A stretch of 64,000 nt of DNA from an uncultured Pseudomonadales bacterium. GTDB taxonomy: Bacteria > Pseudomonadota > Gammaproteobacteria > Pseudomonadales > Azotimanducaceae. Within the stretch, counting starts at the first letter, position 1. Every line of letters begins with the position of its first letter. Location of the stretch: positions 3,730,522 to 3,794,521 of the forward strand of contig CATOTI010000002.1 of assembly GCA_951813295.1 (NCBI GenBank), in the 5' to 3' direction. The notes beneath the pieces were generated by a model. That model was given only the letters and a program-made list of their open reading frames with translations, was not told the DNA's origin and did not search any database. Below are positions 33,934 to 41,785 of the stretch, piece by piece. Both the position numbers and the translations under genes were made by a program.

Positions 33934-35283
33934 GCCCACGACTTCGCCGATCGTGACTCGCGCTTTGCCATCGACGGTTTCGAAAGCGATTTCCTGTCCG
34001 GTCGTCGTGCTGAAGTAGCGGTCCCGTGCGAACGGGCGCCAGGCGTCGTCCTGGATCCCGAAGTCGCTGGTTGTCTTAAGGCCCTCATCCGCCGCCGTAA
34101 TCGTCACGGTTCCTAGATCCGCCATCTCGTAGCGCCCGACCCAAACCGATCGTTCGGCTTCATCGAGGACGACGAGGCGTTTGACGTCCTGATCGAAGCC
34201 GGGCAGGTCGTACTCCCGAGCGACCGCGTGGATGAACTCGGCGAGGATCGCGTTGGTGTCGGAGTTCACCATCGCAACCAGCGTGTGGCCTGAACGCCGC
34301 CAGGCGACGAATTGGGCACGGAAGCCCTCGTCGGCGCCCGTATGACCGAACGTTTCTTCCGTGACGACCGGTCCGAGACCCTGGTCGTCGTCCCCCGGCA
34401 TCAGCATCAACGCGACGGTTGCCGCGTCGAGCAGACCGTTGCCGCCGCCCCGATCGACTCGAAGCACGTCGTTTGCGTACTCGATCAGTTCGCTCGGCGT
34501 GGTCCATAAACCGGCAGCGGCCATTTCCGGATAGACGGGCCAGTCGCCGTCGACACGATTGCCGTTCGATCGATAAGCGGTAGCGGCAAGTGCGTGGTGT
34601 GTTGTGGGTAATGGGTTGGTAAACGTGCTGGAAGCCATGCCGAGTGGCGTCAGGACATTGGCTTCGAGGCTCGAAGCGAAGGATGTTTCGTCGACCTCCT
34701 CGATCATGAGTTGCAGGACCGTGTAGCCACCCCCGGAGTACTGCCAGTCACCGCCCGGTTCCTTGTAGACGCGCACGGCTGGCGTTTTGCCTTTGCCATC
34801 GAGTACGTCTTCGACGGATGGAATCTCGCTGCCGTTCTCATATCCCGGGAACCCCCAGACCGTGAGCCCGGCGGTGTGGTTCAGGATCCGGCGCAACGTC
34901 ACCTTTTCCTTCGTCGTGTACTCGTTGTCTGGCACCTGCCAGCGCGTCAGGTAGTCGTTGATGTTCCGGTCGAGATCGACCCGTTCGTCTTCGACGAGTT
35001 GCAGTGCTCGTATTGCCGACACGGGTTTGGAGATCGAAGCGGCCATGAACAGTGTTTCGTGGTCTGCGGGGCGGGACGTTTCGATATCGGCGAGGCCCCA
35101 GGCGGCGTGCCAGGCGATTTCGCCGTCGACCGCGAACGCGACGGAGAGCGCCGGTATGCCGTGATGACGAAGCCGGTTGGCGACGTGTTGGGAGTCCGTC
35201 GACTCGCCTTCAACCGTGAAGGTCGGCCGCAAGTCGCGCGCGATGCGATCAAGCGCCTTCTGATCGTTTAGCGATCGGGACAC
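33919..35283 (-). CDS. Serine beta-lactamase-like hydrolase, paralogue without signal peptide
   Basis: 454 residues of the beta-lactamase/penicillin-binding-protein superfamily (class C esterase type). The SxxK motif is SISK in MAASISKPVSA, a Tyr motif is in YSGGGYTVLQ, and a His-Gly box is GHTGADEGFRAQ. Family members hydrolyse esters, amides or D-amino acid peptides. Unlike the neighbouring copy it starts MSRSLNDQKALDRIARDL with no visible signal, so it may be cytoplasmic or its start may have been lost. It is 10 bases from the upstream paralogue, so the two are co-transcribed. Confidence 0.85.
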   Translation of the reverse strand: MSRSLNDQKALDRIARDLRPTFTVEGESTDSQHVANRLRHHGIPALSVAFAVDGEIAWHAAWGLADIETSRPADHETLFMAASISKPVSAIRALQLVEDERVDLDRNINDYLTRWQVPDNEYTTKEKVTLRRILNHTAGLTVWGFPGYENGSEIPSVEDVLDGKGKTPAVRVYKEPGGDWQYSGGGYTVLQLMIEEVDETSFASSLEANVLTPLGMASSTFTNPLPTTHHALAATAYRSNGNRVDGDWPVYPEMAAAGLWTTPSELIEYANDVLRVDRGGGNGLLDAATVALMLMPGDDDQGLGPVVTEETFGHTGADEGFRAQFVAWRRSGHTLVAMVNSDTNAILAEFIHAVAREYDLPGFDQDVKRLVVLDEAERSVWVGRYEMADLGTVTITAADEGLKTTSDFGIQDDAWRPFARDRYFSTTTGQEIAFETVDGKARVTIGEVVGERSE

Positions 35284-35293
35284 TCCCGGAGCC

Positions 35294-36694
35294 TCAGTCG
35301 ATTCGTCGGCCGACGATCCCGCTGAAAAAGACGCTCGCGACGTCTGAGTCGAGGGCGAAGGAAATCTCCTGGCCGGTCGCCGTACTGAAGAACCGATCGG
35401 GGCCGAGCGGCCGCCAGGCCTGGTCCGGGAAGCCGAAGTCGGTATTCGTCATGAGACCAGCGGCGCTCGCTTCGATGGTGACCAAACCCACATCTTCGAT
35501 TTTGTATTGCCCGGTCCATGTCTCGAGTTGGGCTGCCGTGAGATCGACGGGGTGTTTGACGTTCTGTTCGAATCCCGGCAAGTCGTACTCGCGCGCGACC
35601 GCCTGGATGAATTCCGCGAGGATCGTGCTCGTGTCCGAGTTCACCATGGCGACGAGTGCATAGGGCGAGTTTCGCCAAGCCGCGAGCTGTGCACGAAACC
35701 CTTCGTCGGCCCCACCGTGGCCGAAATACTCGCCGTTCACGACGGGTCCGAGGCCGTGATTGTTGGCGCCCGGCGTGAGCATTGCCTCGACCGTTGTTCG
35801 ATCAAGTAAGCCGCTTCCTTTGTCCTGATCGACGTGCTGAACGTCGATGGCGTATGCGATGAGCTCACTCGGTGTGGTCCAGAGCCCGGCTGCCGCCATC
35901 TCGGGATAGATTGGCCAGTCGCCTTCGACGCGCGTGCCGTTCGATCGATAGCCGGTTGCGGCCCGCGCGTGCAGAGGCTCGGGCAGCGGGTTCGTAAACG
36001 TGCTCGAGGACATGCCGAGCGGTCGTAGCACACTCGTTTCGAGGGTTTCGGCGAAAGGGCGACCGTCCACCTCTTCGATCATGAGTTGCATGATCGTGTA
36101 GCCGCCGCCCGAGTACTGCCAACCATCGCCGGGTTCCTTGTAGACGCGCACGGCGGCGGTGTTGCCCTTGCCGTCGAGGACATCCTCGACCGACGGCACG
36201 TCGTCGCCCTTGTCGTAGCCAGGAAATCCCCAGACGGTGAGCCCGGCCGTGTGATTCAGAATCCGGCGCAGCGTCACCTTTTCTTTCGTCGTGAATTCGT
36301 TGTCGGGTACCTGCCAGCGCGTCAGGTAATCATTGACGTTGGTATCGAGATCGACGCGACCTTCCTCGACCAACTGGTGCGCTCGCAAGGCGGCAACGGG
36401 TTTCGAGATAGACCCAGCGAGAAAGAACGTATCGGCGGTTGCTGGGCGGGCTGCTTCTACGTCGGCTGATCCCCAGGCCTTCGCCCAGGCGATCTCGCCA
36501 TCGATCGCGAATGCGACGGAGAGCGCGGGAATCCCATGATGCGCGAGGCGTGCCGACACGGTTTGCGGGGTCGCCGGTTCGCCTTCGATGCGGAAGGTCG
36601 GCAGGAGGTCGCGGGCGATGCGCTCACTCGCTTCGTCGGCCTGGACCGAAAGGCCGACGCCCAACAGGGCGAGTAAGACGATTGTTCGTTTCAT
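35294..36694 (-). CDS. Secreted serine beta-lactamase-like hydrolase, tandem paralogue
   Basis: 466 residues from the ATG at 36694, with signal peptide MKRTIVLLALLGVGLSVQA, then the same domain as the downstream copy: SISKPVAALRAHQLVEEGRV (SISK), YSGGGYTIMQL, GHGGADEGFRAQ. The two proteins share long identical stretches (for example DYLTRWQVPDNE and TLRRILNHTAGLTVWGFPGY), showing a duplication. The substrate is unknown: peptidoglycan peptides or esters are possible, and beta-lactam resistance is not implied. The pair interrupts the usual ilvC-pssA order. Confidence 0.87.
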   Translation of the reverse strand: MKRTIVLLALLGVGLSVQADEASERIARDLLPTFRIEGEPATPQTVSARLAHHGIPALSVAFAIDGEIAWAKAWGSADVEAARPATADTFFLAGSISKPVAALRAHQLVEEGRVDLDTNVNDYLTRWQVPDNEFTTKEKVTLRRILNHTAGLTVWGFPGYDKGDDVPSVEDVLDGKGNTAAVRVYKEPGDGWQYSGGGYTIMQLMIEEVDGRPFAETLETSVLRPLGMSSSTFTNPLPEPLHARAATGYRSNGTRVEGDWPIYPEMAAAGLWTTPSELIAYAIDVQHVDQDKGSGLLDRTTVEAMLTPGANNHGLGPVVNGEYFGHGGADEGFRAQLAAWRNSPYALVAMVNSDTSTILAEFIQAVAREYDLPGFEQNVKHPVDLTAAQLETWTGQYKIEDVGLVTIEASAAGLMTNTDFGFPDQAWRPLGPDRFFSTATGQEISFALDSDVASVFFSGIVGRRID

Positions 36695-36845
36695 TCGCTC
36701 GGCTCCGCGCGGTTTTTTGCACGAGGATGCCCGTTGGGTGTCTCTCGGGGAACCCGGCTTGTCGACATGCGACACTTCGGACAGCCGCGTGACGCCTGCC
36801 GTCGTGCGGCCTTAGGATGCGGCCACTGAATCAACAGGGTGATCC

Positions 36846-37685
36846 ATGAGCGATCAAGACCCCAACGACGAGCCCCCGCTGCGGGCAGTCGAGGACGAAA
36901 GCCCGAGAGCACGTTTTCGACGCACGCGAGGCGTCTACCTGCTACCGAACCTGATCACCACCGGGGCGATGTTCTCCGGTTTCTACGCGATCGTTGCCGG
37001 CATCGACGGCCACTTCGTGGCGGCTGCGGTCGCAATCTACGTCGCGTTCGTCCTCGACGCGCTCGATGGACGTGTGGCGCGAATGATGGGCTCCGAATCG
37101 GAGTTCGGTGCCCAGTACGACAGCCTCTCCGACATGGTCGCCTTCGGCGTAGCCCCGGCGCTTGTCGCGTTTTCGTTTGCCCTCTCCGAACTCGGCCAGG
37201 TCGGCTGGGTCGTGACGTTCATCTACATGGCTTGCGCGGCGCTGCGACTCGCCCGATTCAACGTCCAGCACAGCAACTCGACCTTTACGGGATTGGCGAG
37301 CCCGTCGGCGGCGACGATCGTCGTCAGTTCGGTATGGGTATTGAGTGAGACGTCGGCGACTCCTGGCCTCGGAACCGCCATCGCGACCGCGATCGCCGTC
37401 GGCGTGCCCGGCGTTCTGATGGTGTCGAGCAACGTCTATTTCTCGCCCAAGGAACTGAATCTCAAAGGGCGCGTCCCATTTGTCACACTCGTTGGCGTCG
37501 TGATCGGCATGGCGGTGATCTTTATCGATCCACCGCGGGTTCTGTTGCTCTGCGCTGCGATCTACGCGCTTTCGGGCCCGTCGAATTATGCTTGGCGGCG
37601 TTTGCGGCGACGCAGTGCTGCGTCGAACCGCGCGCCACCTCAAGAAGGACAAGATCAGGGCCATGTTGATAAAGAAACCGAGTGA
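36846..37685 (+). CDS. pssA: CDP-diacylglycerol-serine O-phosphatidyltransferase
   Basis: 279 residues, membrane protein with the CDP-alcohol phosphotransferase signature DALDGRVARMMGSESEFGAQ followed by YDSLSDMVAFG (D-x2-DG-x2-AR-x8-G-x3-D-x3-D). It makes phosphatidylserine from CDP-diacylglycerol and serine. The N-terminus carries a hydrophilic leader before LLPNLITTGAMFSGFYA. It is the PssA type usually found after ilvC. Its last 23 bases overlap the start of msrP. Confidence 0.93.
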   Translation: MSDQDPNDEPPLRAVEDESPRARFRRTRGVYLLPNLITTGAMFSGFYAIVAGIDGHFVAAAVAIYVAFVLDALDGRVARMMGSESEFGAQYDSLSDMVAFGVAPALVAFSFALSELGQVGWVVTFIYMACAALRLARFNVQHSNSTFTGLASPSAATIVVSSVWVLSETSATPGLGTAIATAIAVGVPGVLMVSSNVYFSPKELNLKGRVPFVTLVGVVIGMAVIFIDPPRVLLLCAAIYALSGPSNYAWRRLRRRSAASNRAPPQEGQDQGHVDKETE

Positions 37686-38607
37686 CGTTCGACCCTCCGA
37701 GATCACGCCGCGTGAGGTTTACCAGTCACGCCGTCAGTTCATCGCCGGCGCGGGCGCGGCTCTAGCATCGGCGTCAGCCCTCGCGCTGCCGTCCGCCTGG
37801 CTCGACGAGCGGGGCTACCGCGCGGACGATCCGATCGGCGAGGCGATGACGCCGGAGGCCGACGCCAAGCGCTACAACAACTTCTACGAGTTCGGCACCG
37901 ACAAGAGTGATCCGGCGGCGTATGCACACGAGATGACGATCGACCCGTGGGCGGTCAAAGTCGATGGACTGGTGAAGAACGAGAAGACCTTCGGCATCGA
38001 GGATCTGCTATCGGGCATCGACATGGAGGAGCGGATCTATCGGCTACGCTGCGTCGAAGCCTGGTCGATGGTCATTCCCTGGATCGGGTTTCCGATCAAG
38101 AAGCTGCTCGATAAGGTCGAACCGCTCGGCAGCGCTAAGTACGTGGCGTTCGAAACGCTGTTCCGGTCGTCGGAGATGCGCGGTACGCGCTCGCTCTTCT
38201 CGAGCATCGATTGGCCTTACGTCGAGGGCCTGCGCCTCGATGAGGCGAACCATCCACTGGCGATCCTCGCGATCGGCATGTATGGCGACGTGTTGCCGAA
38301 TCAGAACGGCGCGCCGATTCGTCTGGTCGTGCCGTGGAAGTACGGCTTCAAGAGCATCAAGTCGATCGTGCGCATCCGGCTCACCGACAAAGAGCCGCCG
38401 ACCACGTGGAATCTGTTGCAGCCGTCCGAGTACGGCTTCTACGCGAACGTGAACCCGACGGTTGATCATCCGCGTTGGAGTCAGGCGTCGGAGCGACGGT
38501 TGCCGAGTTCGCTATTTGATCCGAACCGCATCGCGACGCGGATGTTCAACGGTTACGAAGAGGTGGCGCCGCTCTACGCGGGAATGAATCTCAGGCGCCG
38601 TTACTAG
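37663..38607 (+). CDS. msrP: Protein-methionine-sulfoxide reductase catalytic subunit MsrP
   Basis: 314 residues with a Tat signal (SRRQFIAGAGAALASA) and the YedY sulfite-oxidase fold: FYEFGTDKSDPAAYA, RLRCVEAWSMVIPWIG with the molybdenum-binding cysteine at C130, GVL-type contacts replaced by IRLVVPWKYGFKSIKS. It repairs oxidised methionines in periplasmic proteins using electrons from MsrQ. The ATG at 37663 gives a normal leader and overlaps pssA by 23 bases. Confidence 0.94.
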   Translation: MLIKKPSDVRPSEITPREVYQSRRQFIAGAGAALASASALALPSAWLDERGYRADDPIGEAMTPEADAKRYNNFYEFGTDKSDPAAYAHEMTIDPWAVKVDGLVKNEKTFGIEDLLSGIDMEERIYRLRCVEAWSMVIPWIGFPIKKLLDKVEPLGSAKYVAFETLFRSSEMRGTRSLFSSIDWPYVEGLRLDEANHPLAILAIGMYGDVLPNQNGAPIRLVVPWKYGFKSIKSIVRIRLTDKEPPTTWNLLQPSEYGFYANVNPTVDHPRWSQASERRLPSSLFDPNRIATRMFNGYEEVAPLYAGMNLRRRY

Positions 38608-38628
38608 GGCGGACGTCCGGCCGAAGGG

Positions 38629-39300
38629 GTGGCGGTTCGTTGGGTCTGGCCCAAGATCATCCTGTGGCTCGTGCTGGCCGTGCCGCTGGCACTCATTGGC
38701 CTCGACATTGCAGCGGAGCTCGAGCAACCCGGATCGGCGCTCGGTACTGATCCAGAGGATGCACTGACCGACGCGCTCGGCGAGTGGGCGCTTCGAATCC
38801 TGTTGGCGACGCTCGCCGTCTCGACCGTGGCGCGGCTCGCGTCCAAGCGGCAGTGGGTACGCTATCGCCGAATGATCGGGCTCTGGGCGTTCACCTACGC
38901 GTCGCTGCACTTCACTGTCTATTTTGGCCTGCTTGCGGGTTTCGACATCGCGACGATCGTCGCGGATTTCTCCAAACGCCCTTACATCACCGTCGGCATC
39001 GCAGCCTTTTTGCTCCTTGTTCCACTGGCGGTGACGTCGACGCGCGGTTGGCAACGTCGATTGCGCCTGCGATGGCGCCAGCTTCACCGGCTGATCTACG
39101 TCATCGCCGTGCTGGCCGTGATTCATCTGTCGTGGCTCGCCAAAGGCGGCATTCTGGAACCCGTCGTCTACGCATCCATTCTTGCCTTACTGTTAGGCGA
39201 AAGGATTCTGGATACACTCCGGCGCCGACGAAAGGCCGTGCCTGCGGCCCGCGCTGCGACGGGGGTGAACCGCGGAGAGGGGGAGAAAGTTGGAAGATAG
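38629..39300 (+). CDS. msrQ: Haem b membrane subunit MsrQ
   Basis: 223 residues, ferric-reductase-like membrane protein with about six helices; FTYASLHFTVYFGLLAGFD and RWRQLHRLIYVIAVLAVIHL carry the haem-ligand histidines. It passes quinol electrons to MsrP. It starts with GTG at 38629, 21 bases after msrP. The C-terminal tail is basic and overlaps the next gene by 11 bases. Confidence 0.92.
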   Translation: MAVRWVWPKIILWLVLAVPLALIGLDIAAELEQPGSALGTDPEDALTDALGEWALRILLATLAVSTVARLASKRQWVRYRRMIGLWAFTYASLHFTVYFGLLAGFDIATIVADFSKRPYITVGIAAFLLLVPLAVTSTRGWQRRLRLRWRQLHRLIYVIAVLAVIHLSWLAKGGILEPVVYASILALLLGERILDTLRRRRKAVPAARAATGVNRGEGEKVGR

Positions 39301-39580
39301 CGGCTATTGGGCCGAGAACATGCGTTTGATCGGCGCGTTGTTACTCGTGTGGTTTGTGGTGTCGTTTGGTTGCGGCGTGCTTTTCGTCGACGAACTGAAC
39401 GCCATCACGTTCGGGGGCTTCAAGCTCGGTTTCTGGTTCGCCCAGCAAGGCAGCATTTATGTCTTTCTGGTGCTGATCTTCGTCTACGCGGCGATGATTA
39501 ATCGGATCGATAAGAAATACGGTGTGGACGAGGCGGACGACGGACCGGCGGACGGACCGGACGACGGGCGGGTCGACTGA
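39290..39580 (+). CDS. DUF4212 small subunit of a sodium/solute symporter
   Basis: 96 residues with two hydrophobic segments (LIGALLLVWFVVSFGCGVLF and FWFAQQGSIYVFLVLIFVYA) and a charged tail, the pattern of DUF4212 proteins that accompany large sodium:solute symporters. It starts with TTG at 39290 inside the end of msrQ and overlaps the large subunit start by 1 base (TGATG). It probably stabilises or assists the transporter encoded next. Confidence 0.85.
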   Translation: MEDSGYWAENMRLIGALLLVWFVVSFGCGVLFVDELNAITFGGFKLGFWFAQQGSIYVFLVLIFVYAAMINRIDKKYGVDEADDGPADGPDDGRVD

Positions 39581-41325
39581 TGGAGCTTCAAACCCTCACC
39601 TACATCGTCGTCGGGGCATCTTTCCTCCTCTATATCGGTATCGCCTTCTGGACGAAGGCGAGTTCGACGGGGGAGTTCTACGTTGCGGGCAAAGGCGTGC
39701 ATCCAGTCGCGAACGGCATGGCCACCGCGGCGGATTGGATGTCCGCGGCGTCGTTCATCTCGATGGCGGGGCTGATCGCGTTCCTCGGCTACGACGGCTC
39801 CGTCTATCTCATGGGGTGGACCGGCGGCTATGTGCTGCTGGCGCTCCTGCTGGCGCCTTATCTGCGCAAGTTCGGCAAGTTCACCGTTCCCGAGTTCATC
39901 GGAGATCGGTATTACTCTGACGCGGCGCGCGTCGTGGCCGTGATCTGTCTGATCGTGATTTCGTTCACCTACGTCGCCGGTCAGATGCGCGGCGTCGGCA
40001 TCGTCTTCTCGCGCTTCCTGGCGGTCGACATCACGACGGGGCTCTTCGTCGGCATGGCGATCGTCTTCTTCTACGCCGTGCTCGGCGGCATGAAGGGCAT
40101 CACCTACACGCAAGTCGCGCAGTACTGCGTGCTGATCTTCGCCTACACCGTTCCCGCCATCTTCATCTCGCTGCAGGTCACGGGGAATCCGGTCCCACAG
40201 ATTGCGTTCGGTAGCGAAGTGCTGATGAGCGATGGTGTGGCACTGCTCGCAAAGCTCGATCAGATCGTCACTGATCTCGGTTTCGCGGCGTATACATCGG
40301 GCACCAAGACGACGATCGATGTCTTTTTCATCACGCTGGCGCTCATGGTCGGCACGGCAGGACTTCCGCACGTGCTGGTTCGCTTCTTCACCGTGCCGAA
40401 GGTGCGTGATGCGCGGATGTCGGCCGGTTGGGCTTTGCTTTTCATCGCGATTCTCTACACCACCGCGCCCGCCGTCGGCGCGCTCGCCCGGCTGAATCTC
40501 ACGGAGACGATCCAACCGGGCCCCGTCTTCGACGCCGATGCGAATCTTGTTTATGAAGAGCGCCCGGACTGGTTCCGGACCTGGGAAGACACGGGTCTCC
40601 TCAGTTTCGAGGATAAAAACGGCGACGGACGGATTCAGTACTACAACGACGCGAATCCAGAATTCGCCGCAGCGGCGAACGCGGCCGGTTGGCGCGGAAA
40701 CGAGCTGACGGTCGACCGAGACATCATCGTGCTCGCGAATCCGGAGATCGCGGCCTTGCCCAACTGGGTGATCGCCCTGGTCGCGGCCGGCGGAATCGCC
40801 GCGGCACTCTCTACTGCGGCCGGGCTCTTGATGGTGATTTCCGCGGCGATCTCACACGATCTCCTGAAGGGCGTCTTCATGCCGAGCATTTCCGAACGGG
40901 ACGAACTGACCGCGGGACGCGTCAGCGCCGCGGTGGCGATCGTGCTGGCCGGGTACCTCGGCTACAACCCGCCCGGATTCGTGGCCGAGGTCGTGGCGCT
41001 TGCGTTCGGGCTTGCGGCCGCGTCGCTCTTCCCGGCGATCCTGATGGGCATTCTGTCGATCCGTGTGAACAAGGAAGGTGCGATTGCCGGGATGCTGTCG
41101 GGGCTCTTGTTCACGGTTGGCTACATCATTTACTTCAAGGGCGTATTCATCGATCCGATCGGGGTCAACACGGCTGAGAATTGGCTCTTCGGCATCTCGC
41201 CCGAAGGCATCGGCGGCGTTGGCATGGTGATCAACTTCGCCGTCGCGATCGGCGTGAGTGCCGTCACGGCCGAACCACCCGAATCGGTGAAGACGCTTGT
41301 GCGCGCGATCCGGGTGCCGCGATGA
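39580..41325 (+). CDS. Sodium:solute symporter (cation/acetate-type, VC_2705-like)
   Basis: 581 residues, SSS family, about 13 helices: GEFYVAGKGVHPVANGMATA, DWMSAASFISMAGLIAFLGY, and PHVLVRFFTVPKVRDARMS. A large periplasmic loop near residue 345 contains DKNGDGRIQYYNDANPEF, which looks like an EF-hand-type calcium loop. The pairing with a DUF4212 gene defines the subfamily; substrates are probably short carboxylates such as acetate, but this is not shown. It overlaps the following dehydratase gene by 4 bases. Confidence 0.88.
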   Translation: MELQTLTYIVVGASFLLYIGIAFWTKASSTGEFYVAGKGVHPVANGMATAADWMSAASFISMAGLIAFLGYDGSVYLMGWTGGYVLLALLLAPYLRKFGKFTVPEFIGDRYYSDAARVVAVICLIVISFTYVAGQMRGVGIVFSRFLAVDITTGLFVGMAIVFFYAVLGGMKGITYTQVAQYCVLIFAYTVPAIFISLQVTGNPVPQIAFGSEVLMSDGVALLAKLDQIVTDLGFAAYTSGTKTTIDVFFITLALMVGTAGLPHVLVRFFTVPKVRDARMSAGWALLFIAILYTTAPAVGALARLNLTETIQPGPVFDADANLVYEERPDWFRTWEDTGLLSFEDKNGDGRIQYYNDANPEFAAAANAAGWRGNELTVDRDIIVLANPEIAALPNWVIALVAAGGIAAALSTAAGLLMVISAAISHDLLKGVFMPSISERDELTAGRVSAAVAIVLAGYLGYNPPGFVAEVVALAFGLAAASLFPAILMGILSIRVNKEGAIAGMLSGLLFTVGYIIYFKGVFIDPIGVNTAENWLFGISPEGIGGVGMVINFAVAIGVSAVTAEPPESVKTLVRAIRVPR

Positions 41326-41675
41326 CATTGATCGGCGAGAGGCTCGCCGAAAGGCAGTGTGAAGCTTGTCGGGAAGACAGCGAACCCGTCGTCGGTGTGG
41401 CGCGCGAAGAAATGCTCGCGGCGCTTTCCGATTGGCGCGTCGAGATGATCGACGAGGTTGACCAACTCGTCGGTGACTTCAGTTTCGCGAATTTCGTCGA
41501 CGCGATGGCCTTCGCCAACGCGGTCGGCGAGCTCGCCGAGAACGCCGACCACCATCCTCGGCTCGTCATCGAATGGGGCAGCGTCAGCGTCTACTGGTGG
41601 ACGCACACGATTCGATCGCTCCATCTGAACGACTTCATCCTGGCCGCACGGGTTACAGCACTCTCGCGCGAGTAG
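41322..41675 (+). CDS. phhB: 4a-hydroxytetrahydrobiopterin dehydratase (PhhB/DCoH)
   Basis: 117 residues with the DCoH active-site pattern ENADHHPRLVIEWGSVSVYW followed by WTHTI and LNDFILAA (two adjacent His plus a third). It dehydrates pterin-4a-carbinolamine after aromatic amino-acid hydroxylation. The ATG at 41322 overlaps the symporter stop (ATGA). No phenylalanine hydroxylase is nearby, so its coupling to a transporter is odd. Confidence 0.85.
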   Translation: MTLIGERLAERQCEACREDSEPVVGVAREEMLAALSDWRVEMIDEVDQLVGDFSFANFVDAMAFANAVGELAENADHHPRLVIEWGSVSVYWWTHTIRSLHLNDFILAARVTALSRE

Positions 41676-41699
41676 TTCTACCGACTTGGGTCCTTCGTC

Positions 41700-41715
41700 T
41701 GCGTCATTTGACGCA
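41700..41715. promoter_or_regulatory. Perfect palindrome upstream of the permease-kinase gene
   Basis: TGCGTCA TT TGACGCA has 7-bp arms separated by two bases and lies about 70 bases upstream of the sensor gene start. A related but imperfect sequence (TGCGTC GAA TGACGTA) occurs near 46018 before the porin gene. It is a candidate binding site for the adjacent LuxR-type regulator. Confidence 0.4.
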
Positions 41716-41785
41716 TGTTCCGATCGCTCGGTTTTCGCCACAGTTACCGATGGGATAGCCCGTCGGTAGAGAACCGAGCAGAAGT

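Noticed and set aside
32409..34088. A 559-residue open frame on the minus strand opposite ilvH-ilvC
   Set aside because: It mirrors two well-conserved genes codon by codon, is rich in Arg, His and Asp, and has no family features; it is an artefact of high G+C.
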